Shown: positions 17,900 through 27,733, counted from the stretch's first letter. The stretch is 49,154 nucleotides of DNA from Desulfuromonadales bacterium (GCA_030145195.1 JAQYVY010000028.1:1-49154), one strand, 5' to 3'. Numbers and translations: made by a program. Notes: generated by a model not told the origin, from the letters alone.

Positions 17900-18611
17900 A
17901 ATGAAAAGCCAGATGCATGATCAGGGTTGTAAAGATACCGATCAGACTGCCAGCAACAATTTCCATGAAATTGTGAACGCCCAGCAAAACCCGGCTCTGC
18001 GCGACCAACGCGGCCAACAACCAGGCCAGGAATATAAACAACATGCCGATTTCCGCAAAAGCCACCGAGGTGGCAATGGAAAAAGCGACTCCGGCATGAC
18101 CGCTGGGCATGCCGCCATGCAAGGGAGTCCCTTGACCAACTCGGGCTTTAATCAGAATGACCAATAAAACAACAACAATAACCGAAATAATGGCCAGGTT
18201 ACTGGTCGTTCGCATGAAGACCTGATCAAGGGCAACCTCTGGAGCGAACAGAAAACGAGAGATCGCCAGATATCCGAGCACTACCGCACCGACACTTGCC
18301 AGAAGAACAGCACCGGCAGCGACATCCTTGGCGCGGCGGGCAAGGGGATGAAATTCCGGTGAGACCAGATCGACAATCACTTCAATTGCGGTATTAACCA
18401 GTTCGGCAAAGAGGACCAGAGTAATGGCCAAGGCCAGGAGGGAAAATTCCTGCAACGACAGCCGTAACACCAAAGCGGCAACCAGCACCAAAATGGCAGC
18501 CACCAGATGAAAAAACATGTGTCGTTGCGTCTTGGCCGCCCAGAGAATCCCCTCAATAGCGCAATTTAAGCTACCGATAAACCCATCAGGCTTTGTTGGC
18601 TCACCTTTCAT
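17898..18611 (-). CDS. Diacylglycerol/undecaprenol kinase fused to PAP2 phosphatase
   Basis: A 237-residue membrane protein with two joined activities. Residues 10-120 are a DgkA-type kinase: ELVNTAIEVIVDLV and ARRAKDVAAGAVLL match its catalytic E-x2-N-TAIE-x2-D and AKD motifs. Residues 130-237 are a PAP2 phosphatase: MPSGHAGVAF carries the PSGH box and SRVLLGVHNFMEI the third box, with Glu where Asp is usual. The first PAP2 box (K-x6-RP) is only partly matched (KARVGQG). Such fusions could phosphorylate and dephosphorylate undecaprenol or diacylglycerol. The start overlaps ybeY by 11 bp. Confidence 0.85.
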   Translation of the reverse strand: MKGEPTKPDGFIGSLNCAIEGILWAAKTQRHMFFHLVAAILVLVAALVLRLSLQEFSLLALAITLVLFAELVNTAIEVIVDLVSPEFHPLARRAKDVAAGAVLLASVGAVVLGYLAISRFLFAPEVALDQVFMRTTSNLAIISVIVVVLLVILIKARVGQGTPLHGGMPSGHAGVAFSIATSVAFAEIGMLFIFLAWLLAALVAQSRVLLGVHNFMEIVAGSLIGIFTTLIMHLAFH

Positions 18612-19065
18612 CCGGCAAAAACTCCTCGCGGATCAAGGTAAAAACTTCCTGCTCTCGGGCCTGCATCCGTTGGGCTTCGGCAGCCGTCCCCCGTTCATGG
18701 TCATAACCAAGCAGGTGCAAGATACCGTGCAATAGCAGAAAGTAGAGTTCACTCTCAACCGTCGTCCCAGCCTCAGCAGCATCACGAGCAGCAGTTTCGG
18801 CAGAGATTACCACGTCACCAAGCAGATCCGGTTGAACACCGCCCCCCTCGCCCTCCTGCATGGAAAAAGAGATGACGTTGGTTGGACGATCCTTTTGTAG
18901 ATAATCCCGGTTAATTTCCTGAATCTGCGCGTCGTCAACAATCAGGACGGACAATTGAGCCTCAGGACATTCCGAGGCGCTTAAGATCCTCTGTGCCACT
19001 TTTCTTAGGGGGATCTTTAGGACCTTTATCTTCTTTTGTTGATTTTCGATCGCTATTTTCATCAT
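18601..19065 (-). CDS. ybeY: rRNA maturation RNase YbeY
   Basis: A 154-residue zinc endoribonuclease with the signature HGILHLLGYDHE, whose three His ligands bind the metal, and NVISFSM upstream. YbeY helps mature the 16S rRNA 3' end and takes part in ribosome quality control. The N-terminus MKIAIENQQKKIKV is normal for the family, so the 104-bp overlap with the C-terminus of the HD phosphodiesterase gene is real. Two adjacent ATGs occur (19065 and 19062). Confidence 0.93.
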   Translation of the reverse strand: MMKIAIENQQKKIKVLKIPLRKVAQRILSASECPEAQLSVLIVDDAQIQEINRDYLQKDRPTNVISFSMQEGEGGGVQPDLLGDVVISAETAARDAAEAGTTVESELYFLLLHGILHLLGYDHERGTAAEAQRMQAREQEVFTLIREEFLPDER

Positions 19066-21358
19066 TTTTTTTCTGAACCTTTTCGTTCTTCTGGCCCTTG
19101 TCGAGAGTGCGCTCTTTGCTCACTGGTTCTGGATAATCAACCCGGCAGTGAAAAATCCCGCCCAGCACAAGAGTAAAACTCTTGGCAATATTGTGCATAT
19201 CTTTAAGGGTCAATTCACATTCATCCAACTGTCCGTCGATAAAAATATTGTTGATAATCTTTTGTACCATCCCCTGCACACGGGCTGGCGTCGGATCGGT
19301 CAAGGTGCGACTGGCGGCCTCCACGGCATCTGCAAGCATGATCAACGCAGCCTCTCTGGTTTGCGGCTTTGGCCCTGGATAACGATAATCCCGTTCGTCA
19401 ATTTGTTCGACACCAGGATCAGCTTTACTTTTTGCCTTGTCATAGAAGAACTTCATCAGGCTGGTGCCATGGTGCTGACGGATAATATCACCAAGGGCCT
19501 CACCGAGACGTTTTTCTCTGGCCATCTCAACCCCATCCTTGACATGAGCCATCAAGACCAGTGCACTCATCGATGAGGCAAGTTTATCGTGCCGGTTCTC
19601 CTGAGCACCGATATTCTCTATAAAATAAAGTGGTTTCCGAGTTTTTCCGATATCATGGTAATAGGCAGCAACCCTGACCATCAAAGGATTGACCCCAATA
19701 TTTTCCGCCGCCGCCTCAGATAAATTACCAACAATAATCGAGTGGTGATAGGTGCCCGGTGCCTGCACCATCAAGTCCCGAAGGAGCGGATTATTCATGT
19801 TGGCCAGTTCCAGCAACTTAATGTTGGTGGTGTAGCGGAAGAGCGACTCGATCAGCGGCACGACCCCGGTTACCACCACCGCCGCCGCCAAACCACCGGA
19901 AAAGCTGAACAGCAGTTTATAGATCAACTGCAGATCGAACGGTTTACCCGTCATGAGGTGTAAAGCAAAAATCAGCACGAAATTAAACATGCCCAAGCGC
20001 AGGCCCGCGCGAAAAAGCGAGGAGCGTTCGGTGACATGCCGCACCCAATGGGCTCCTGACAAGCTAGAGAGGAAGGCAAACAGCATAATGGCAAAGCTGT
20101 TGCCGAACAGAAACCCCGTAGTGATCGACGATAGAATCGCAAATATCAGAGAAATTTCCGAGTTCAAAACGACACGCACCAACATGGTGCCAACTGCAAA
20201 CGGGAAAATATAGTAATAGGCCGTTTGCTCAACGTAGGGGAAGGAACTGCTCAAAGCTGACGAAATAAAAATGGAAATCTTCAAGACCAGAATTTGGCCA
20301 ACAAAAGCTGTCGCAAGAAAAATCAAATCTTGATTTTTCGGATTGTACTTTCGAATATTACGCCGCGCAAAAGTGTGTACAAAATAGATCAACAAAAAGA
20401 TGCTGAATAATAGCCCCATGGCACTGCGCCACAATGCAACATTATTGTCATCATCCTGTAGCGCACCAAGTTTCTTGACCTGTTCAGCACTGATTCGATC
20501 GCCCTCACGGACAATCATTTCGCCTTTTTTAACCTGAACCAAAACCGGTTTGACCTCGTCCCGCACAGCCTGCTTGCGCAACTCGGTTTCATTTTGGTTG
20601 AAGGAAATATTGGGTCGCAACAACGGCAACATGATTGACAGCAAAACCTGTTGCTGACTCTTGGAAAAGCTGGAATCAGCGATAGCCGCCCTCAGCAGAT
20701 CCTGAAGCCCACCCAGACCGACAACCTTGTCACGGCCGCTATCGAGCGTCTCTGACTGATTAGCCAGAGAGCGAAAGATCACGCCTCGACTGCGGTCGGC
20801 CTCGAATAACTTGAGGTTGCCCGCAACTTTCTGTCGATAGATTTGTGAAACCAGTGTCTGTACCTGTTTTTTCACATCCTCCTGGGTTGTCAGTTCCATC
20901 AGAGCGGTTAAGCCCTTACTTTTGACTTTAACACCAAAACCATCAGTCAGCTCTGCAATCAATTGATCCGCCGAAACTTCAGGGGAATCTTCGCCGCGAA
21001 GAAAGAGTAATATCTGATCAATCTGATCGGCAACCGACAAGGCTGTCGCTGAATCGAAATCATACAGTTGAGGGACAGCTTTTTCAGCTTCAACGCGTTT
21101 CTGCTCGGTCAGGACTTCATCTGGAATCAGCAAATCACGCGGTGCCTTGATATCACGCGGAGCAACATCACCCGATGAAAAATCTGTCGGTGTCAACGCA
21201 CCCTTCGGTACAATAATAAAAGCCAACAGCGCAATGAGCAGCAACAACAAGAGTGATCGCTGCATTTTTTCATTACCGAGCAGAAAAGGCTTCGAGACTG
21301 CCTTTGAGGAATGTTTCCCGACAGTGGTTACTTCTTGTCTACGTTCAGGTTTGAGCAT
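18962..21358 (-). CDS. 7TM receptor-type HD-domain phosphodiesterase (PgpH-like)
   Basis: A 798-residue membrane protein. It has an N-terminal TM (35-52), an extracytoplasmic 7TMR-HDED domain (about 60-305), seven TM helices (about 310-505) and a cytoplasmic HD domain. The HD metal motif is HDIGK (568-572), with HHSIIVGNLSEAA before it and IIRQHHGTS after it. Characterised relatives (Listeria PgpH) hydrolyse c-di-AMP; in this lineage the substrate is inferred. The last 35 residues or so are a charged Lys/Asp/Ser tail whose codons overlap ybeY. It lies 35 bp after phoH, with AGGA before the ATG. Confidence 0.88.
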   Translation of the reverse strand: MLKPERRQEVTTVGKHSSKAVSKPFLLGNEKMQRSLLLLLLIALLAFIIVPKGALTPTDFSSGDVAPRDIKAPRDLLIPDEVLTEQKRVEAEKAVPQLYDFDSATALSVADQIDQILLFLRGEDSPEVSADQLIAELTDGFGVKVKSKGLTALMELTTQEDVKKQVQTLVSQIYRQKVAGNLKLFEADRSRGVIFRSLANQSETLDSGRDKVVGLGGLQDLLRAAIADSSFSKSQQQVLLSIMLPLLRPNISFNQNETELRKQAVRDEVKPVLVQVKKGEMIVREGDRISAEQVKKLGALQDDDNNVALWRSAMGLLFSIFLLIYFVHTFARRNIRKYNPKNQDLIFLATAFVGQILVLKISIFISSALSSSFPYVEQTAYYYIFPFAVGTMLVRVVLNSEISLIFAILSSITTGFLFGNSFAIMLFAFLSSLSGAHWVRHVTERSSLFRAGLRLGMFNFVLIFALHLMTGKPFDLQLIYKLLFSFSGGLAAAVVVTGVVPLIESLFRYTTNIKLLELANMNNPLLRDLMVQAPGTYHHSIIVGNLSEAAAENIGVNPLMVRVAAYYHDIGKTRKPLYFIENIGAQENRHDKLASSMSALVLMAHVKDGVEMAREKRLGEALGDIIRQHHGTSLMKFFYDKAKSKADPGVEQIDERDYRYPGPKPQTREAALIMLADAVEAASRTLTDPTPARVQGMVQKIINNIFIDGQLDECELTLKDMHNIAKSFTLVLGGIFHCRVDYPEPVSKERTLDKGQKNEKVQKKNDENSDRKSTKEDKGPKDPPKKSGTEDLKRLGMS

Positions 21359-21393
21359 CTAGTGTCCTGCTAATTTAATCGATGAGACATCGA

Positions 21394-22359
21394 CTAATCG
21401 CGGTTGTAACGATCGTAGGCTTCGACAATGGCCTGCACAATGGGATGACGAACCACGTCGAGAGAGCTGAAGCGGATGAAACTGACACCAGCGACCCGGT
21501 CAAGCACAGCGGTCGTCTGAATCAGGCCAGAGGTGCTTCCACTCGGCAGATCAATTTGTGTGATATCACCGGTAATAACCGCCCGGCTACCAAAACCAAG
21601 CCGGGTTAAAAACATCTTCATCTGTTCAGGAGTCGTATTCTGAGCCTCATCAAGAATAACGAAGGCATCATTCAGGGTGCGCCCACGCATAAAAGCCAGA
21701 GGCGCGACTTCAACAACGCCGTTATCAATCAACGCCTGGCCGCGATCAAAATCCATCAGATCATAAAGTGCATCATAAAGCGGTCTCAGGTACGGATTGA
21801 CCTTTTCGGCAATGTCCCCCGGCAGAAAACCAAGCTTTTCACCCGCTTCAACGGCTGGACGAACCAGAATAATCCGGCTGACCTCTTTCTTTTTCAACAT
21901 CGCAACGGCCATCGCCATCGCCAGATAGGTTTTACCGGTTCCAGCCGGTCCTATGCCGAAAACCACATCGTTACCACGCATAGCATCGAGATAGGCCTTT
22001 TGCGCGAGCGACTTGGGAGCGATGGCTTTGTTACGAGAAGATACGATGATGGTGTCGAGAAAGATATCAGTCAGTTTCGCCGTGGCATCCATCTTCAAGA
22101 TGCGTTCTGCATACTCAATATCAGGGGGGCGCAAGGAGAAGCCACTAGCGAGCAACCGGCTCAGTTCACCGAGCAGACGAACAGCATGATCAAGAGGATC
22201 CGTGTCACCCTCCAAAAGAGCGGTAGTTCCCTTGGAACTGATACGAACGCCAGTCAGGCGCTCGATCTGTTGCAAATGCCGGTTTTGTTGCCCGAAAAGA
22301 GCATGTGCCAGTTTGGGATCTTCTGGCGAAAAGCTCTGCCGTTTTAAATGATCGTCCAA
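21394..22359 (-). CDS. PhoH family ATPase/RNA-associated protein
   Basis: About 321 residues. An N-terminal KH-like segment (LFGQQNRHLQQIERLTGVRI) is followed by a PhoH P-loop domain with Walker A GPAGTGKT and Walker B VILDEAQN. PhoH (E. coli YbeZ) works with YbeY in RNA metabolism, and the two are in one operon here. No ATG is suitably placed. I choose the TTG at 22359, preceded by AAAGGT, giving MDDHLKRQSFSPEDPKLAHA. An in-frame TTG at 22434 would add 25 less family-like residues. A promoter lies about 95-120 bp upstream. Confidence 0.9.
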   Translation of the reverse strand: MDDHLKRQSFSPEDPKLAHALFGQQNRHLQQIERLTGVRISSKGTTALLEGDTDPLDHAVRLLGELSRLLASGFSLRPPDIEYAERILKMDATAKLTDIFLDTIIVSSRNKAIAPKSLAQKAYLDAMRGNDVVFGIGPAGTGKTYLAMAMAVAMLKKKEVSRIILVRPAVEAGEKLGFLPGDIAEKVNPYLRPLYDALYDLMDFDRGQALIDNGVVEVAPLAFMRGRTLNDAFVILDEAQNTTPEQMKMFLTRLGFGSRAVITGDITQIDLPSGSTSGLIQTTAVLDRVAGVSFIRFSSLDVVRHPIVQAIVEAYDRYNRD

Positions 22360-22452
22360 ATAAGTAAACCTTTGTTTATACGGTTCCAGAAGCCTGCAAC
22401 TGCATTCATTCCAGATGTTTCTCGGGAAGCACAAGCAGTACTCAAGTTTGCT

Positions 22453-22481
22453 AAAATACCACTACGGGCAAAGCAAATCAA
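22453..22481 (-). promoter_or_regulatory. Promoter for the phoH operon
   Basis: Minus-strand -35 TTGATT (22476-22481) and extended -10 TGGTATTTT (hexamer TATTTT at 22453-22458), spacer 17 bp. It sits in the divergent gap between phoH and eno and would begin the long envelope transcript. Confidence 0.55.
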
Positions 22482-22508
22482 TTGCATCAACTGATCCTGA
22501 TCAAATGA

Positions 22509-23897
<1,389 letters not shown>

Positions 23898-23920
23898 GCA
23901 ACGCAAAACACACGCACCCA

Positions 23921-23953
23921 AAAGCCCGGATCGGTCATGATCCGGGCTTTTTT
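23921..23953 (+). terminator. Rho-independent terminator of eno
   Basis: A 12-bp stem, AAAGCCCGGATC/GATCCGGGCTTT, with loop GGTCAT and a run of T directly after, 24 bp downstream of the eno stop. Confidence 0.92.
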
Positions 23954-23995
23954 ATGTTCCTGGCATTCAACTAACAGGGTTACCCGTACTCAGCC

Positions 23996-25021
23996 CTAAG
24001 AGTTTTCGCCTCCACCCCACCGGGAGTCAACACGACGATCAATCAGATAATTACTTCCAGGTAAACTCTTGACGTAATCTTTGATCTCCGTAGCGACCCG
24101 GGCAATTTCAATGGGCGACGTGAAAGCCCGCTGGACATCGGAAACCACCGCGATGGAAATCGACATAATCTGAAATCGACGTTTCACGCCGTAACGATCA
24201 GTCCCTTCGATATAACCTTTATCGCGATCCTCTTCATGATAGTGCTCGACAATCAAACGATCAAATTCCTGAATAATCGATTGGCAGACCTGCTCAGCCA
24301 TACCTGGAGAAGTGATTAAAACAAAATCGTCACCACCAATATGACCGACAAAATCCGTTTCTTCGGCGAAAGCATCCTTTGCATGATAGATAATCTCGCC
24401 AGTCATCTTGATCAGATCACTGCCTTTGGCGTAGCCATATTTATCGTTATAAGCTTTAAAATCATCAAGATCGATGTAACAAAGCGCAAACTTCTCGCTT
24501 CGGTCCATCTTTCCTTTAAGCACCTGCTCAATAGCGATATTGCCCGGCAAACGCGTTAGAGGGCTGGCGTCAAGATAACGTTGCTGACTGTCCTTGATCT
24601 TACGCATCATCTCCTGGATCTCGAGTTCCAGGCCATCGCACATCGGTGAATAGGCATCGGCGGAGATATCATCCAGAACAACATCACCAAGATACCTGGT
24701 CGCTTGCCGCAGACGATCAACAAAACATGTTGCCCGATGAACAGCAAACGTCATCCCAACCAAGCCCCCGAGGAACCCGACAAGACCGAGAGCCAGCACC
24801 AACAGCTGACCGTTTCGTACATAAGCAATAATTGCCGCCGGATGAGATGACTCAATTGCATCAGCCGACAAGGAATCAGCAACGACAGGTTGTGGCGCAA
24901 CCTTTTCCAGTTGATCAACCGTTTTTTCAAAAACGGCCAGGGTCACCAAGAACGCCAGCAGGAAACCGACGGACATAACCAGAAAAGGCACTAGAATATT
25001 GCGTATCAAGGTAAAGCGCAT
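23996..25021 (-). CDS. Membrane GGDEF protein with Hypr (cGAMP synthase) signature
   Basis: A 341-residue protein: TM helix at about 8-30, a short periplasmic loop (31-72), TM at about 73-95, a juxtamembrane helical linker, then a GGDEF domain (about 150-330). The active-site loop is GGDDF (229-233), with Asp at the fourth position. N192 matches the guanine-binding Asn of PleD (N335). At the PleD D344 position this protein has Ser (S201, in YGYAKGSDLI). In Geobacter that Ser marks Hypr enzymes, which make 3',3'-cGAMP as well as c-di-GMP. The periplasmic loop is too short to name a sensor domain. There is no EAL or receiver domain. It may share a transcript with the zinc ribbon gene 54 bp upstream. 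Confidence 0.85.
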   Translation of the reverse strand: MRFTLIRNILVPFLVMSVGFLLAFLVTLAVFEKTVDQLEKVAPQPVVADSLSADAIESSHPAAIIAYVRNGQLLVLALGLVGFLGGLVGMTFAVHRATCFVDRLRQATRYLGDVVLDDISADAYSPMCDGLELEIQEMMRKIKDSQQRYLDASPLTRLPGNIAIEQVLKGKMDRSEKFALCYIDLDDFKAYNDKYGYAKGSDLIKMTGEIIYHAKDAFAEETDFVGHIGGDDFVLITSPGMAEQVCQSIIQEFDRLIVEHYHEEDRDKGYIEGTDRYGVKRRFQIMSISIAVVSDVQRAFTSPIEIARVATEIKDYVKSLPGSNYLIDRRVDSRWGGGENS

Positions 25022-25075
25022 AAAAATCCCGTCAGTTTATTGGCTTGCTCGCAGCAACAGAGAAAACAACCCAAC

Positions 25076-25381
25076 TTACTGATCACCCTCCTCTTGCTTG
25101 AACCAACGGTCAAACCAGGTTCGATGATCCTTTTCAGCAAGGATTCTCAGATCATTGGGGCCAAGCCAGACCCCGCCACACCCCATGCACTTATCCATCG
25201 GCACACCGCGGAAATTAATCGCATCAATCGGATCTCCACACTTCGGACAGCGGTTCAGACAATGCTTACGAATCAATTTCTCGCGAGTTTTTATCTTTAT
25301 CTTCTCGATCAGTTCCTTTTCAAGGTCATGAAAGTATTTGTTCTCAATCGCTCGCTTACGCTCTTCCCAAGCATCAGTCAT
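25076..25381 (-). CDS. TFIIB-type zinc ribbon protein
   Basis: A 101-residue protein with an N-terminal charged helix (1-40) and a zf-TFIIB zinc ribbon: C45-x2-C48 and C65-x2-C68 (CPKCGD and CMGCGGVWL). The tail is acidic and aromatic. The family is widespread and its role is unknown; nucleic acid or protein binding is plausible. A strong GGGAGGTG precedes the ATG and a hairpin lies just upstream of that site. Neighbours on the same strand are a Cas6-like gene upstream and a GGDEF gene downstream. Confidence 0.85.
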   Translation of the reverse strand: MTDAWEERKRAIENKYFHDLEKELIEKIKIKTREKLIRKHCLNRCPKCGDPIDAINFRGVPMDKCMGCGGVWLGPNDLRILAEKDHRTWFDRWFKQEEGDQ

Positions 25382-25396
25382 AACAACACCTCCCTA

Positions 25397-25428
25397 GCAG
25401 CCTGTCCATTGATAGTCCATCAGGCTGC
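25397..25428. other. Leader hairpin before the zinc ribbon gene
   Basis: A perfect 8-bp stem, GCAGCCTG/CAGGCTGC, with a 16-nt loop. It ends 4 bases from the GGAGG of the zinc ribbon gene on the minus strand. No T-run follows, so it is better placed to affect translation or mRNA stability than to terminate. Confidence 0.4.
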
Positions 25429-25514
25429 AAGAACCAGAAATTTCTTTAATTATAACGTGCATTTGAAAGACAGCAACCCACACCCTAAATACAGCAGTTG
25501 CGAACGAAAAAAGT

Positions 25515-26453
25515 TCAATCCAAACGAAGTTGTCCGGCACCATAAGCGGCCCCCTTACCCGTGCCAAACAGAGCTGCAGTAGCGAGCACCCAATCGATTT
25601 CCTCCAGAGTCGGCCCAGCCAGAGTCATTTGACCAACAATCCCGCCCAGTGCTTGATTCTGGCCAGCACTGAAAGAGCGCCAATCATACCAACGCAAAGC
25701 CTTGGCAACAACATCGACCCCCTCTGCCGCAGCGAGTAAAGGGGCAGGGTCATCAACAACCTCAATGCCGCAATGCGCGTGGAGCATAGAGGTTACCCGT
25801 CGCAAAAGAAACGGAAAGACCTGTTTAAAAGACGGTCTCCGCAGCGGCTTGCCGCCAACCAGCAATCGGGTTGGGGTGGCGAATTCAAGGGTCAAATTAT
25901 CGTATGTAGGCAAATGAGTGTCAATCCACCAATCGAGAGTCAGAATGTTCGGCGAGAAAACGTCAAACAGATTCTCTTTCCGCCAAACTGTTTGTGATGA
26001 TAAATCAGCAGCCACACTTTGTATTTCCGTAACCTCGTAAGTCCCATTGCCATCGACCAGACCAAGAGGACCAAGATGAATGAGGCTTCGCGAAAAATCG
26101 TAGACTGACGAAATCCCGGTGCCAAGCAACAGCACCTCTAACTCGACTCTTTCACCAATATCGACAACCCGCTCTTGGACAAAGGGCCATTGCAAAACGA
26201 AAGCAGGTGCGGGCTTCTGAAATTTGCGCAATGCCACCGGGTCATTGCTCAACAGCGGTTGAAACAAACAGTTCCAGCGAGACAAATCGTCTTTGCTGTG
26301 ACCTTCAAGCGTTTGCCGTCCAGCCAGACGCAACCGTTGCCTTAAGCCGAGCCAAACAGCTGGATTCAGGAGACAAGGGGATATAAAATCAAGCACGAAG
26401 CGCAAGCGGACAAAATCAACCTGCGACAATGTTTCGGGTCTGGGCAGCACCAA
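25515..26453 (-). CDS. Stand-alone Cas6-like RAMP protein (COG5551-type)
   Basis: About 312 residues. The C-terminal half matches the Cas6/RAMP fold pattern: a strand LTLEFATPTRLLVGGKPL, the PSFKQVFPFLLRRV helix, WYDWRSFSAGQNQALGGIVG, and a glycine-rich loop FGTGKGAAYGAGQLRL at the extreme C-terminus. Cas6 enzymes cut CRISPR transcripts, but no array or other cas gene lies in this window, so the target may be something else. No catalytic His can be assigned. The start is uncertain: TTG at 26453 (or GTG at 26450) follows AGGA and leaves about a dozen residues before the first RAMP strand, while the frame is open up to a TTG at 26537. Confidence 0.7.
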   Translation of the reverse strand: MVLPRPETLSQVDFVRLRFVLDFISPCLLNPAVWLGLRQRLRLAGRQTLEGHSKDDLSRWNCLFQPLLSNDPVALRKFQKPAPAFVLQWPFVQERVVDIGERVELEVLLLGTGISSVYDFSRSLIHLGPLGLVDGNGTYEVTEIQSVAADLSSQTVWRKENLFDVFSPNILTLDWWIDTHLPTYDNLTLEFATPTRLLVGGKPLRRPSFKQVFPFLLRRVTSMLHAHCGIEVVDDPAPLLAAAEGVDVVAKALRWYDWRSFSAGQNQALGGIVGQMTLAGPTLEEIDWVLATAALFGTGKGAAYGAGQLRLD

Positions 26454-26608
26454 GAGAAGATCCTGTCTGTTAATATTGTAGTCAACCGGCAATTCTGATA
26501 AAGTCCGCGCAGAATCGCAGGGTATCCAGCCAGACAAAACAGCGACTCATCATACTAAGGCTGCATCAATGAAGCCGCAACCTCCGAGCCAAAAGAGTTT
26601 ACCATACT

Positions 26609-27733
26609 ATGTTCAAGTTTGAATTGCTTGCCAAAGACCAAAAGACCCGTGCACGACGAGGCCGTGTGACAACTCCCCACGGTAGCATTGAAACGCCGAT
26701 CTTTATGCCGGTTGGAACCCACGGAGCCGTCAAGGCGATGACTCCGGCCCAGGTGGACGAAACCGGAGCCAAGATCATCCTCGCCAACACCTACCACCTG
26801 CATCTCAAACCAGGTGAAAATTTAATTCAAAAAGCCGGTGGCCTCCATAAGTTCATGAACTGGCCAAAACCAATTTTGACCGACAGCGGAGGCTTTCAGG
26901 TTTTTTCGTTGCCGGGCAAAGAGATCACGGATACCGGGGTCTTTTTCAAGCACGAGGTCAGCGGTGAACGAATATTTCTCGGCCCTCGTGAGGCGACGAT
27001 GATTCAGAACGCTCTTGGTGCCGATATCATCATGGCCTTTGATGAATGCATCCCCTACCCGGCCACTCACGACTACACCCGCAAATCAATCAACAAGACC
27101 CTGCGCTGGGCCGAAGAGTGTCTGAAGCATCACAGTCGCGAAGACCAGGCGCTGTTTGGTATCGTTCAGGGCAGCACTTTTGATGACATGCGCCGGGAAT
27201 GCGCCCAAGCTCTGACCGCCATGGACTTCCCAGGCTATGCCATTGGTGGCGTCAGTGTCGGTGAGGGTCTGGAACTGCTCAAGAAAGTCGTCGACTATAC
27301 GGAACCTTACTTACCAGAGGATAAACCCCGCTACCTGATGGGAGTCGGCCTGCCAGAAGACATTCTGGAAAGCATTGAGCGCGGCATGGACATGTTCGAC
27401 TGCGTCATCCCAACCCGCTATGCCCGGAGCGCGACCCTCTTTACCAGCCGTGGCAAAATCCGCCTGACCAACCGGCGCTACCGTCGCGATTTCTATCCCG
27501 TTGACGCTTCTTGCGATTGCTACTGCTGCAAAAATTTCACCCGCGCCTATCTTCATCATCTCTTCAACGCCAACGAAGTTCTTTCGGCAACACTGTCTGC
27601 GATCCATAACGTGCATTTTTATCTCGACATGGTTGCCAAAGCGCGCGTGGCGATTGAAGCCAACGACTATACCAACTTCAAGGCGGAGTTCCTTGAGGAG
27701 TATCTTCGTGAGGATGGTAAAAAGGGGCACTGA
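26609..27733 (+). CDS. tgt: tRNA-guanine transglycosylase
   Basis: A 374-residue Tgt that exchanges guanine-34 of Asn/Asp/His/Tyr tRNAs for the queuosine precursor preQ1. The TIM barrel shows DSGGFQVFSL (general base Asp), MFDCVIPTRYAR (nucleophile Asp) and GGVSVGEG. The zinc site is CDCYCCKNFTRAYLHHL. Length is standard. It is divergent from the Cas6-like gene and is followed 32 bp later by a helical-repeat gene on the same strand. The ribosome site before the ATG is weak (AAGAG). Confidence 0.96.
   Translation: MFKFELLAKDQKTRARRGRVTTPHGSIETPIFMPVGTHGAVKAMTPAQVDETGAKIILANTYHLHLKPGENLIQKAGGLHKFMNWPKPILTDSGGFQVFSLPGKEITDTGVFFKHEVSGERIFLGPREATMIQNALGADIIMAFDECIPYPATHDYTRKSINKTLRWAEECLKHHSREDQALFGIVQGSTFDDMRRECAQALTAMDFPGYAIGGVSVGEGLELLKKVVDYTEPYLPEDKPRYLMGVGLPEDILESIERGMDMFDCVIPTRYARSATLFTSRGKIRLTNRRYRRDFYPVDASCDCYCCKNFTRAYLHHLFNANEVLSATLSAIHNVHFYLDMVAKARVAIEANDYTNFKAEFLEEYLREDGKKGH

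Noticed and set aside
25382-26608. Possible CRISPR array near the Cas6-like gene.
   Set aside because: No regularly spaced direct repeats of 25-40 bp are present here or elsewhere in the window.
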